A DNA stretch of 22,415 bases from RGIG6904 sp024680835 (GTDB lineage Bacteria > Bacillota > Clostridia > Lachnospirales > Lachnospiraceae): contig JAILBP010000066.1 of the NCBI GenBank assembly GCA_024680835.1, positions 1 through 22,415 on the forward strand. Reading direction: 5' to 3'. Under the pieces are notes generated by a model. That model was not told the DNA's origin. It saw only the letters and a list, made by a program, of their open reading frames with translations, and made no database searches. The translations under genes were made by a program, and so were the position numbers. Numbering within the stretch: the first letter of the stretch is position 1; each line of letters begins with the position of its first letter. Shown piece by piece: positions 7,790 to 15,895 of this stretch.

Positions 7790-7817
7790 AATATAACATA
7801 AACAGCATTTTTTTCAA
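7790..7817 (-). promoter_or_regulatory. Promoter of the sugar-ABC ATPase gene
   Basis: On the minus strand, TTGAAA (7812-7817) and TATATT (7790-7795) are 16 bp apart, about 60 bp before the ATG, in an A/T-rich gap after glgX. Confidence 0.6.
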
Positions 7818-7890
7818 TTTATTTTATCCACTAACTTAAATTTTTTTATCAGTTATTTTATATAAAAAAATGCCGTATGTGTCGTTTTGA

Positions 7891-10101
7891 CTAATTTTCG
7901 TGCAATATTATGTCATTTTGCCGAATGTTATTGAAGCCGTTTCCGCTCGTAGCATTCTCCAAAGCCACTTTCATAAGCGCATCATCCTTTTTTTCGGCGA
8001 TGGCTATAATGATGGATCTGGGTCCTAAAGTGATGCGGTTTTCCTTTTCCGGGACATAAGTCTCATCCAGAGGCGCATTTTCCTTGAAGGTATCTGCCAA
8101 GAGCCGCCATATATGACCGTCAGGAGGCGCCGGAAGCTGCATTGTAAAATACTCCCAATGCATATTCATACCGATGTAGATCACATCATCCGCCGTGTCG
8201 GTATCGTTGCGCCCTGCGTACATCACACCTATCTGTCTTGTCTCGTTGGAAAAGCCGGCATTCCACGGATATCCGTTATGCATGGAAACATCGGGAAATC
8301 CGCACTGTGCAGGCTTGGTCGTCTTTCGAAGCACCGGATGCCAGTGCCTGAAATGTATCATAAACCTTGCGAAATTATATATTTCCCTGTATTTGTCTAT
8401 GCGGCTCCAGTCAAGCCATGAAATCTCATTATCCTGACAGTAGGCGTTATTATTGCCGAACTGGGTGTTGCAGAACTCATCTCCCGCAAAAAACATAGCC
8501 GGACCTCTGGAGCACATCAGAACGGCAAACGCATTCTTGCAGAGGCGCCTTCTGAGAGCGTTGATCTCCTTGTCAGAAGTCTCCCCCTCCGCACCGCAGT
8601 TCCATGAATTCGAGTTGTTATCTCCGTCGGTGTTGTTCCAGCCGTTGGCCTCATTATGTTTGTAATTGTATGAATAAAGATCATACAGCGTGAATCCGTC
8701 GTGACAGTTTATGAAGTTGACGGAAGCAGCATGTCCTCTGGTGTACGGATCGTAAATGTCCTTTGAACCGGTGATACGCGCCATAGCAGCACCCGCCATA
8801 CCGCTGTCACCCTTCAGGAACCTGCGCATGTCGTCGCGGTATCTTCCGTTCCATTCCGCCCAGCGGCTCCATGACGGGAACGACCCCACCTGGTACAATC
8901 CGCCTGCATCCCATGCCTCCGCGATGAGCTTCACTTTTCCCAAAATGGAGTCAAAGCTCATGCTCTCGATCAGTGGCGGTCTGTCCATGGGAGCACCGTT
9001 CTGGTCTCTCGACAGGATCGATGCCAGATCGAACCTAAAACCGTCAACCCTGTACTCAACCACCCAGTATCTGAGGCAGTCAATGATAAACTTCATAACG
9101 ATGGGATGATTGGCATTCACAGTGTTGCCGCATCCGGAAAAATTGTAATAATATCCGTCCGGAGTCAGCATATAATATATTTTATTATCTATTCCCTTAA
9201 AAGAAAATGTAGGCCCGTCCTCGTTGCCTTCTGCTGTATGATTAAAGACAACGTCCAGTATGACTTCTATGCCGTTACTCTTCAGCTCTCTTATCAAAGC
9301 CTTCAGCTCGTCACCCTCATGATTATGCTCCTGCTTGGATGAATAGCTGGTATTTGGCGCAAAAAAACACACCGTATTATAGCCCCAGTAATCCAGGACC
9401 TGTTTACCGTCCACAATGCGGTCGTAATCCATCTCATCGAACTCAAAGATGGGCATCAGTTCAACGGCATTTACACCAAGCTCCTTCAGATAAGGTATCT
9501 TTTCCCTGATACCTTCAAAAGTCCCGGGGGCTTTCACTCCCGATGAATAATGCTTGGTGAATCCCCTGACATGGAGCTCATAGATCACCAGATCTTCAAG
9601 TCCGGTATTTGACTGCGGTTCCTTGCCCCAGTCAAAGTTGTTTTCTACGATGCGAGCCTTATAGATATGCTGCCCGTGCTCAAACTTATGCCCCCACTCT
9701 CGCTGTTCCGTCACCGCGTTGGCATAGGGATCCAATATTATGTTGTCCTTGTTGAAAAGATGACCGGCCTTCTCATCGTAAGGCCCGTCAAAAGAGTACG
9801 CATACTCAAACTCAGCGATGTTAAGACCGTACACCAGTATAGCGTAGGTGTTTCCGATCTTATATTCCTCGGGAATCGGTATCCTGGCATAGGGTTCCTT
9901 TTCCATGGGATGAAACAGCAACAGAGTACACGATTTCGCATAGTGTGAGCTTATGTTGAAACTCACTCCGTTCGCTGTCTGGGTCGCACCGGGAGTCCTG
10001 TAGAATCCCGGTCTCACCTTAAACCCGGCGATCTCGTCCAAAGGTTTTAAGGATTCGCCGCGCTTTGCCTCGTTTGCGTATTCCGGAGCAAAATATTGCA
10101 T
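7891..10101 (-). CDS. glgX: Glycogen debranching enzyme (GlgX/isoamylase type, GH13)
   Basis: Hydrolyses alpha-1,6 branch points of glycogen or related glucans. The 736-residue chain has an N-terminal CBM48-like beta domain (about 27-125) and then the GH13 barrel. Visible conserved blocks are VVFNHT with Asp293 to His298, the nucleophile Asp358 in VDGFRFDLASIL, the acid/base Glu395 in IAEAWDAGG, and Asp468 in NCHDGFTL. No signal peptide is seen, so it should act in the cytoplasm. The ATG is 9 bp past the porB stop, and its AAGGAG ribosome binding site overlaps that stop codon, so glgX is probably read from the por transcript. A pullulanase-like role is possible, but size and missing secretion signal favour GlgX. 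Confidence 0.93.
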   Translation of the reverse strand: MQYFAPEYANEAKRGESLKPLDEIAGFKVRPGFYRTPGATQTANGVSFNISSHYAKSCTLLLFHPMEKEPYARIPIPEEYKIGNTYAILVYGLNIAEFEYAYSFDGPYDEKAGHLFNKDNIILDPYANAVTEQREWGHKFEHGQHIYKARIVENNFDWGKEPQSNTGLEDLVIYELHVRGFTKHYSSGVKAPGTFEGIREKIPYLKELGVNAVELMPIFEFDEMDYDRIVDGKQVLDYWGYNTVCFFAPNTSYSSKQEHNHEGDELKALIRELKSNGIEVILDVVFNHTAEGNEDGPTFSFKGIDNKIYYMLTPDGYYYNFSGCGNTVNANHPIVMKFIIDCLRYWVVEYRVDGFRFDLASILSRDQNGAPMDRPPLIESMSFDSILGKVKLIAEAWDAGGLYQVGSFPSWSRWAEWNGRYRDDMRRFLKGDSGMAGAAMARITGSKDIYDPYTRGHAASVNFINCHDGFTLYDLYSYNYKHNEANGWNNTDGDNNSNSWNCGAEGETSDKEINALRRRLCKNAFAVLMCSRGPAMFFAGDEFCNTQFGNNNAYCQDNEISWLDWSRIDKYREIYNFARFMIHFRHWHPVLRKTTKPAQCGFPDVSMHNGYPWNAGFSNETRQIGVMYAGRNDTDTADDVIYIGMNMHWEYFTMQLPAPPDGHIWRLLADTFKENAPLDETYVPEKENRITLGPRSIIIAIAEKKDDALMKVALENATSGNGFNNIRQNDIILHEN

Positions 10102-10110
10102 GCTGTCTCC

Positions 10111-11052
10111 TTACCTGTCGCATCTGTACAGCAGGTCTTCCCATCTGCGGTCGACCTCCTGCTGGAACTGGGCTATCAAATGTTCGTTTTCCGGCTTGAA
10201 CAAGTGCTTGAACCTTCCCTGTTCACGCAGGAAATCTTCGATCGGAAGCTTCTTTTTGGGCATGTATGAGAGGATCCACTTGCCGTGATTAACCTCAAAC
10301 AGCGGCCAATAGCAGGTTTCAACTGCAAGGTTGCAGATCTTCATGATATCCGACATGTCGTATCTCCAGCCTCTCGGGCAGGGTGCCATGACATTAAGGA
10401 ATGCTGCGCCCTCTGTGTATATGGCTTTCTCAGCCTTTGAATGTATATCTTTGAAATCTCTCGTAAAAGTGGTCTGTCCGACATATGGTACATCATGATC
10501 AGCGATGATAACCGAGAGATCCTTTCTGTTCTGCATCTTACCTACAGAGTTTTTGCCGACCGGAGTTGTAGTGGTATCCGCAAACATAGGTGTAGCCGAC
10601 GATCTCTGGATGCCGGTGTTCATGTAGGCACCGTTGTCGTAGCAGACATAGACCATGTCGTGATTGCGCTCCATAGCACCTGAAAGCGACTGGAAGCCTA
10701 TATCGTAGGTGCCGCCATCGCCACCAAAGGTGATAAACTTATAATTGGCATCCTCCGGGAGCCTTCCTCTCTTCTTGAGGGCTTTATATGCAGTCTCCAC
10801 TCCGGAAAGAGTAGCTCCCGCATTCTCAAAAGCGTTGTGTATATAACTGTCTTCCCATGCCGTATACGGATATGTGAAGGATGAAACCTCAAGGCAGCCC
10901 GTAGCATTTCCGATAACGGCATGATCCCCTTCATGAAGCGCACGCAATACCGCACGCACTGCAATGGTAGCTCCGCATCCGGCGCACATTCTGTGTCCCG
11001 GTGCAAGCCTCTCGGGTTTATTCATAATTGTTTTTAAATTCAGATCACTCAT
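10111..11052 (-). CDS. porB: Pyruvate:ferredoxin oxidoreductase, beta subunit
   Basis: Thiamine pyrophosphate-binding subunit of the four-part enzyme that turns pyruvate, CoA and oxidised ferredoxin into acetyl-CoA, CO2 and reduced ferredoxin. It has 313 residues. The iron-sulfur cysteines are Cys23 and Cys26 (MCAGCGA) and Cys53 (ATGCLEV), with a fourth likely in MAPCPRGW. The TPP/magnesium motif is GGDGGTYDIG at 110-119, followed by CYDNGAYMNTGIQRS. The ATG at 11052 has GGAGA seven bases upstream and is preferred over a longer frame to 11118. It follows porA after 83 bp and is followed by glgX after 9 bp. Another 2-oxoacid substrate cannot be excluded from sequence alone. Confidence 0.92.
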   Translation of the reverse strand: MSDLNLKTIMNKPERLAPGHRMCAGCGATIAVRAVLRALHEGDHAVIGNATGCLEVSSFTYPYTAWEDSYIHNAFENAGATLSGVETAYKALKKRGRLPEDANYKFITFGGDGGTYDIGFQSLSGAMERNHDMVYVCYDNGAYMNTGIQRSSATPMFADTTTTPVGKNSVGKMQNRKDLSVIIADHDVPYVGQTTFTRDFKDIHSKAEKAIYTEGAAFLNVMAPCPRGWRYDMSDIMKICNLAVETCYWPLFEVNHGKWILSYMPKKKLPIEDFLREQGRFKHLFKPENEHLIAQFQQEVDRRWEDLLYRCDR

Positions 11053-11135
11053 GTTTTTTCTCCGTGTTAATGATAGAATCTCCGAAACAGCATCTCCGCC
11101 AACATCCGGCAGAAACACTCCGCTGCGATATCACA

Positions 11136-12317
11136 TTACTCTCTCAGACCGATATACTGATACTGCGGAACCTTCTTGCCTTCCGTAATCAGCGCTTCCA
11201 TCTCACCAAAGACTCTCTTAACATCATCGACGGTGAAATCTCTGCCTGCAAGTCCGTATATGTAATTGACAGTATCTATCATGATCTTCTCGCGGAAAAG
11301 CCCTGCGGCGATCTCCGCGCCCAGAGGACCGCCGTTACCGTTATAGCTTTCCGTACGGTCCATGATAGCAGCCGCCTTACATCCGCTCAGAGCCTTTGCT
11401 ATCTCCTCAGCCGGGAACGGCCTGAACACGCGAAGCTTTAATATTCCGACCTTCCTGCCCTCTGCTCTCAGCTCGTCAACAGCCTCCTTTGCGGTACCGG
11501 CAGCCGAACCAATCAGCACCATGATGATGTCGGCATCTTCTGTCCTGTATTCCTCAAAAAACCCGTATTTTCTGCCTGAGATCTGCTCATATCTGCGGGC
11601 GACCTCTAATATAACCTCCTTTGATGCTTCCAGGGCTGCCTCCTGATTTTTCTTGGCCTCCATCGCGTAATTGGTGACCGAATACGGTCCGATGGCGATG
11701 GGCTTTCCGGGATTCAGCAAAAACTCCTCCGGATGGTATTCTCCAACAAAATCTTTTACAGTACCATCCTCCAAAAGCTCTATATTCTCTACAGCGTGGC
11801 TCGTGATGAAACCGTCCTGGCATATCATGACCGGAAGATGCACTCTCGGATCCTCTGCGATGGGATAAGCCTGGATAAAGTTGTCATAAGCCTCCTGATT
11901 ATTCTCGGCATATATCTGGATCCAGCCGGTGTCCCTGGCGCCCATACCGTCTGAATGATCGCAGTTTATATTGATGGGCCCGGACAATGTCCTGTTGACC
12001 AGAGTCAGAACGCAGGGCATTCTGTTGGAAGCCGCCAGTAAAAGCTCCTCCCACATCAGTGCCAGTCCTGCCGACGAAGTTGCCGTAAGCGATCTTGCGC
12101 CTGCTGCCTCAGCTCCGATGGTGGCGGACATTGAAGAATGCTCAGACTCTACCGGTATAAACTCGGTATCCATCTGACCGTTGGCTATATATGTAGATAC
12201 CATCTGTGGTATCTCTGTGGACGGTGTTATAGGGAAAGCAGGCATAACATCAGGATTCACCTGTTTGATAGCGTAGGCAACCGCCTCATTTCCCGACATG
12301 CGTTCTCTGATACTCAT
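11136..12317 (-). CDS. porA: Pyruvate:ferredoxin oxidoreductase, alpha subunit
   Basis: A 393-residue alpha subunit with the pyrimidine-binding/transketolase-like N-terminal domain (FPITPSTEIPQ near 28-38, VESEHSSMSATIGAEAAGAR near 56-75, SSAGLALMWEELLLAA). The C-terminal domain carries GSAAGTAKEAVDELR and LRVFRPFPAEEIAKAL. The GPININCDHSDGMGARDTGW block is typical of PorA and supports pyruvate over branched-chain oxoacids. The start overlaps the porD stop in TAATG, so translation is probably coupled. GGAGG lies upstream inside porD. Confidence 0.94.
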   Translation of the reverse strand: MSIRERMSGNEAVAYAIKQVNPDVMPAFPITPSTEIPQMVSTYIANGQMDTEFIPVESEHSSMSATIGAEAAGARSLTATSSAGLALMWEELLLAASNRMPCVLTLVNRTLSGPININCDHSDGMGARDTGWIQIYAENNQEAYDNFIQAYPIAEDPRVHLPVMICQDGFITSHAVENIELLEDGTVKDFVGEYHPEEFLLNPGKPIAIGPYSVTNYAMEAKKNQEAALEASKEVILEVARRYEQISGRKYGFFEEYRTEDADIIMVLIGSAAGTAKEAVDELRAEGRKVGILKLRVFRPFPAEEIAKALSGCKAAAIMDRTESYNGNGGPLGAEIAAGLFREKIMIDTVNYIYGLAGRDFTVDDVKRVFGEMEALITEGKKVPQYQYIGLRE

Positions 12318-12619
12318 TACCTTCCCTCCTTCATCTCAATGGCATCGAAAGGACATACCTTCATGCAGATACCGCAGCCCTTGCAATGCTCCAGATCAAA
12401 CTCTCCGCGTTTGCCATCAGCCACCGGGATTGACGAATCCGGGCAGACCGGTGCGCAAAGCAGGCACTGCTTGCATTTTTCAGCTATAAAAACGGGAGTC
12501 TGTGTACGCCACTCACCTGTGTTGAAGGACTTTGTGGTACCGCCTGCGAACATCATAAGTCCTTCCGTAAGCCCCGTATGAGGTGTTTTCTCATTTATCT
12601 TGTTAACATCTGTTCTCAT
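12317..12619 (-). CDS. porD: Pyruvate:ferredoxin oxidoreductase, delta subunit (2x[4Fe-4S])
   Basis: Ferredoxin-like electron-transfer subunit of 100 residues. Two cluster-binding motifs are intact: CKQCLLCAPVCP and CKGCGICMKVCP. The ATG at 12619 has AGAGGA five bases upstream; an in-frame TTG at 12649 without a good site is less likely. It follows porC after 47 bp and shares one base between its stop and the porA start. It carries electrons between the alpha-beta core and external ferredoxin. Confidence 0.93.
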   Translation of the reverse strand: MRTDVNKINEKTPHTGLTEGLMMFAGGTTKSFNTGEWRTQTPVFIAEKCKQCLLCAPVCPDSSIPVADGKRGEFDLEHCKGCGICMKVCPFDAIEMKEGR

Positions 12620-12666
12620 ATGATCCTCTTTCTGTATCTTTTGGTCCAAACCTCTGTCGGATATCT

Positions 12667-13263
12667 CTATGCCTCATCCTTGGCGATAGCTTCCGCCACA
12701 ATGTCGTAAGCTACAGTCAGCGCTTTCATGTTACCCTCTATAACCTCAGGCTTTTTTGCAAATTTATGTGCATACGAAGCCTTCATCTCCTCGAGGAAAT
12801 CATCCCTCTCCATAACCTTCGTAAGCGCCACTGCAGCAGCCAGCATAGGTGAATTCGGGAAGTTTTTTCCGAGGTTCTCTATCGAGATCTTGCATGCGTC
12901 GACAGTATACACCCTGCCTGTGTATCCGTTCAAAAGAGGTCTCACCTCATCGGGACTCTTGTCCGTGTTGATAATAATGGCTCCCTCCTGCTTAAGTCCT
13001 GCGGTAACATCCACCGCATGCAGCAGTGTCTCATCCACCACCATCACCACATCCGGGTAATAAATATTGGAATGAACCCTTATCACATCCTGTGAAAGGC
13101 GGTTATACGCCGTTATGGGCGCTCCCATACGCTCCGGACCGTACTCCGGAAATCCCTGTACATGGGCACCCGTCTTGAATGCTACATCCGCAAGCAACAG
13201 TGCGGCCGTCTTCGCTCCCTGGCCACCTCTGCCGTGCCATCTGATCTCGATCTGCTTTTTCAT
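12667..13263 (-). CDS. porC: Pyruvate:ferredoxin oxidoreductase, gamma subunit
   Basis: First gene of the por operon, 198 residues. It shows the gamma-domain signature RWHGRGGQGAKTAA at 8-21 and GFPEYGPERMGAPITAYNR, then DVVMVVDETLL and FPNSPMLAAA. This domain helps bind CoA in fused PFOR enzymes. The start codon is preceded by GGGAG at a somewhat long 12-base spacing. A TTTACA/TATAAT promoter lies about 95 bp upstream. The gamma-delta-alpha-beta order matches four-subunit enzymes of archaea and Thermotogales, whereas many Lachnospiraceae rely on a single-chain NifJ. Confidence 0.93.
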   Translation of the reverse strand: MKKQIEIRWHGRGGQGAKTAALLLADVAFKTGAHVQGFPEYGPERMGAPITAYNRLSQDVIRVHSNIYYPDVVMVVDETLLHAVDVTAGLKQEGAIIINTDKSPDEVRPLLNGYTGRVYTVDACKISIENLGKNFPNSPMLAAAVALTKVMERDDFLEEMKASYAHKFAKKPEVIEGNMKALTVAYDIVAEAIAKDEA

Positions 13264-13356
13264 TTCTTTTCTATCTCCCGTAAAACATGTTCACTGACGC
13301 TTGCCACGGTATATTTTATACTGTATACAGCCGTCCTTTTTCAAAAGCCTTATAAT

Positions 13357-13384
13357 ATTATAATAAAGCAAGGCAAAATGTAAA
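13357..13384 (-). promoter_or_regulatory. Promoter of the por operon
   Basis: On the minus strand, TTTACA (13379-13384) and TATAAT (13357-13362) are 16 bp apart. The remaining leader to porC includes a GTATAC..GTATAC-like near palindrome around 13311-13326 that could be a regulator site; no known operator is recognised. Confidence 0.6.
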
Positions 13385-13393
13385 GAAAAAAAT

Positions 13394-13415
13394 GTTACTA
13401 TTCAGTTACTATTCA
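13394..13415. repeat. 11-bp tandem copy of the element end (GTTACTATTCA x2)
   Basis: GTTACTATTCA occurs at 13394-13404 and directly again at 13405-13415, where the second copy is the start of the structured element's left terminal repeat. A shorter version (GTTACT) precedes the related element end at 18890. Confidence 0.7.
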
Positions 13416-13631
13416 CAGTCGATATCATGTAGTATTCAGACTGCCAGCTTGCTGAGCAGGATGTATACTACATGATATCGACTGGAATCAGTCACTCTGC
13501 CTTCATGACACGGGCAGTCGCGATAGCGACAGTAGAGTCTCGTGCATGAGATTCTGCCAGCTTGCTGAGCAGAATCTTGTGCACGTATGCGTGCCCGAGG
13601 AATGATGGCAAAGTGGCTGTGAATAGTAACT
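13404..13631. mobile_element. MITE-like structured repeat with perfect 15-bp terminal inverted repeats
   Basis: A 228-bp non-coding element bounded by AGTTACTATTCACAG (13404-13418) and its exact reverse complement (13617-13631). Inside are a perfect 19-bp inverted repeat (13417-13435 with 13465-13483, AGTCGATATCATGTAGTAT), two copies of CTGCCAGCTTGCTGAGCAG (13441-13459 and 13554-13572) that each fold into a hairpin, and GTCGC-gata-GCGAC (13517-13530). The segments 13494-13516 and 13591-13614 also pair imperfectly, so the whole element can fold as a branched structure. It carries no gene. It fills the divergent gap between porC and the SH3-domain gene, so it may affect their expression. No clear target duplication is seen. 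Confidence 0.75.
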
Positions 13632-13664
13632 TATGAAAAAAGCTTGCAATTTGAGGTTTGATAT

Positions 13665-14996
13665 ATGAAGAACATATTGGGTACAGCAGGTGCTTTGATC
13701 AAAAAGCACGTGAGATTATTCGGCGCAGCAGGCGTCCTTATTCTTTTTGTCATAATGCTGTCCGCCGCCAACGGAAAGAGCGTTATGGTGGACATGAGAG
13801 ATATTGAGCTTGACGCAGAGGACGGAGTTGAAGAGTTCCGGGTAGATGCCTTCGAGGATATCAACAAGCTGATAGAAAACTACCTGAATGCATATATGTC
13901 AGGCGATACGGACGAGATAGAGCTCTATGCACAGCCTGTCTCGGATACAGAAAAAAGCTACATAGAATTTTACAGTGATTACGTGGATCATGTGGAAAAC
14001 ATAGTATGTTACACCAAGAGCGGCATACAGGAGGGCGAATATATCGTATCCGTGTATGAGGAGATCGTTTTTTACGGTGTGAAGACCAGAGCTCCGGCCC
14101 TTGATTTTTATTATGTCAGGACGGATGAGGAGGACGGCAGTCTTTATATAGACAATGCATACTCACTGTTCAACCAGTCTAATCAGGAGGCTACCACGGA
14201 TCCGGATATCACCGCTTTGATCGATGAGTTTAAAAACACAGCAGACATGGTGACATTAAAAGAAGAGGTACAGAGCAGATACACCAAGGCTGTCGGCTCG
14301 GACATCGACCTTAATGTCATGATGACAGAGACAATACCGAATGCAATCGCACAGTGGGCTGCCGAACTTTCAAAGCAGGCAGAGGAAGCTGCGTCACACG
14401 AAGAAGATACAGTGAGTGGTGATGCAGTGAGCGGGGATACCGTGAGTGGCGATTCGACAGGAATCGATGCGGTGAGCGGTGATGACATTGATAATCCGGA
14501 GAATACCGGAGCTGTCAAGTACACCAGGATGATCACCACAGACAGCATCAAACTCAGGGCAGAGCCCAGCACGGATGCAGATGTTCTGGAACTTATCAAT
14601 AAGGGCGAGAACATGAAGGTGGATCTGGATTCCGAAAATGATGAGGGATGGGTCAAGGTCGTATACAATGACCGCGACGGATATGTAAAACGCGAGTACT
14701 TAAAGAAACCCAAGAAACCCAATTCCACTGAGGGTGAAGGGACGACAGAGACTACAGATGGCGGCAGCTCGGAGTCCACGGGTGAGAGTGCTATAGTGAT
14801 ACCTGCAGGCAAGGAGATCATTCTGATAGAGAATGTCAATATCAGAAAGTCCATGTCCAAGGATTCAGATAAGATGGGAACTGCCATGATGGGTGACAAG
14901 ATAAAGGTCATCATGAGCTATGCCGAGGGATGGACTAAGGTTGAGTGGAAAGATAAGACAGGATATATTCTGTCAGAACTGCTTCAAAACTATTGA
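13665..14996 (+). CDS. Membrane-anchored protein with two bacterial SH3 domains
   Basis: 443 residues, function unknown. A basic N-terminus and one membrane helix (about 18-35) anchor it with the C-terminus outside. Residues about 60-170 form an alpha/beta region that may be NTF2-like (LIENYLNAYMSGD, then YYVRTDEEDGSLYIDNAYS). A linker near 249-272 holds four VSGD units. Two SH3b (SH3_3-type) domains follow, about 284-348 (IKLRAEPSTDADVLELINKG, DGYVKREYLK) and 384-443 (VNIRKSMSKDSDKMGTAMMG, GYILSELL). Such domains usually bind cell-wall peptides or glycans. No hydrolase domain is present, so a sensing or scaffolding role at the wall is a guess. GAGGT lies eight bases before the ATG. A strong terminator follows. 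Confidence 0.85.
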   Translation: MKNILGTAGALIKKHVRLFGAAGVLILFVIMLSAANGKSVMVDMRDIELDAEDGVEEFRVDAFEDINKLIENYLNAYMSGDTDEIELYAQPVSDTEKSYIEFYSDYVDHVENIVCYTKSGIQEGEYIVSVYEEIVFYGVKTRAPALDFYYVRTDEEDGSLYIDNAYSLFNQSNQEATTDPDITALIDEFKNTADMVTLKEEVQSRYTKAVGSDIDLNVMMTETIPNAIAQWAAELSKQAEEAASHEEDTVSGDAVSGDTVSGDSTGIDAVSGDDIDNPENTGAVKYTRMITTDSIKLRAEPSTDADVLELINKGENMKVDLDSENDEGWVKVVYNDRDGYVKREYLKKPKKPNSTEGEGTTETTDGGSSESTGESAIVIPAGKEIILIENVNIRKSMSKDSDKMGTAMMGDKIKVIMSYAEGWTKVEWKDKTGYILSELLQNY

Positions 14997-15008
14997 TAAC
15001 GAGTTGTG

Positions 15009-15044
15009 CCGGCAGGGGATATTGCTACCCCTGCCGGTCCTTTT
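15009..15044 (+). terminator. Terminator of the SH3-domain gene
   Basis: CCGGCAGGGG (15009-15018) and CCCCTGCCGG (15028-15037) form a perfect 10-bp stem with a 9-nt loop, followed by TCCTTTT. Confidence 0.92.
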
Positions 15045-15150
15045 ACACTTTTGCTTTAAACCGATTCAAAGGATTGTTGGTATTGATCCGTGAATCGCTT
15101 TTTGACCCTCAGATCATAATAACTCAATTGTCACGATGACCCGGTGAGAC

Positions 15151-15882
15151 ATGGAAACAGCAGAAAATAAAGGGATGCGCATAAATAAATATCTCTCCGA
15201 TATGGGAGTGTGCAGCAGGCGTGAGGCAGACCGACTCATAGAGGACGGCCGGGTCACCGTAAACGGGCATAAGGCGATCACTGGTGAACGCATTGGGGAA
15301 AACGATGTTGTGACTGTAGACGGCAAAAGCGTCTCGGAAAAGACATCAGACAGGAAGGTCATAATAGCTTACAATAAGCCCAGGGGCGTTGTCTGCACTT
15401 CCGAAAAGCGGGAGAAACACAATATCATAAAAGCTGTGGGGTATCCTGTGAGGATATATCCCATAGGCCGCCTTGACAAGGATTCCAACGGTCTTATATT
15501 TCTGACAAATGACGGTTCTGTAGTGAATAAGCTCATGAGAGCCCGTTACAGGCACGAAAAGGAATATGAAGTCACAGTGGACAAGCCGGTGGATGAGGAT
15601 TTTCTGAAGCACATGGGAGGCGGAGTGCCTATACTGGACACAGTCACAAGACCGTGCACCGTTGTAAAGACCGGAGAGAGAAGCTTTAAAATCGTCCTGA
15701 CCCAGGGGCTCAACCGCCAGATACGCAGAATGTGTGAATATCTGGGATACAGGGTTATCACCTTAAAGCGCATCAGGATAATGAACATTGTGCTGGGAGA
15801 TCTCAGAGAAGGCACATACAGGGAACTTACGGAAGACGAGATAAAAAAATTACTGTCGGAATGTACGGAATATAACGGATAA
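15151..15882 (+). CDS. rluF: 23S rRNA pseudouridine synthase, RluF/RsuA family
   Basis: Converts a specific uridine in rRNA to pseudouridine; family members of the RluF type modify the large-subunit peptidyl transferase region. The N-terminal S4 RNA-binding domain (RINKYLSDMGVCSRREADRL) is followed by the catalytic motif GRLDKDSNGLIFLTNDG, with catalytic Asp109. The block LTQGLNRQIRRMCEYLGY, then LKRIRIMNI, matches RluF/RluB closely. Of 243 residues, the first eight (METAENKG) precede the usual family start; the ATG at 15151 has GGTGAG close upstream, so either this or the ATG at 15175 may be used. ligA begins 13 bp after the stop, suggesting a shared transcript. Confidence 0.9.
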   Translation: METAENKGMRINKYLSDMGVCSRREADRLIEDGRVTVNGHKAITGERIGENDVVTVDGKSVSEKTSDRKVIIAYNKPRGVVCTSEKREKHNIIKAVGYPVRIYPIGRLDKDSNGLIFLTNDGSVVNKLMRARYRHEKEYEVTVDKPVDEDFLKHMGGGVPILDTVTRPCTVVKTGERSFKIVLTQGLNRQIRRMCEYLGYRVITLKRIRIMNIVLGDLREGTYRELTEDEIKKLLSECTEYNG

Positions 15883-15895
15883 AACAGAGGATACA

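Noticed and set aside
13633..13668. 11-codon upstream frame (ATG at 13633) whose stop overlaps the SH3-domain gene start in ATGA
   Set aside because: No ribosome binding site precedes it and it is too short to separate from chance.
13503..13709. 68-codon frame on the minus strand inside the structured repeat
   Set aside because: It follows hairpin DNA, crosses the element boundary and has no coding signature; the inverted repeats explain the sequence.
14408..14485. Short tandem DNA repeat resembling a CRISPR or minisatellite
   Set aside because: The units are degenerate codons for VSGD in an intact reading frame, so it is a protein repeat.
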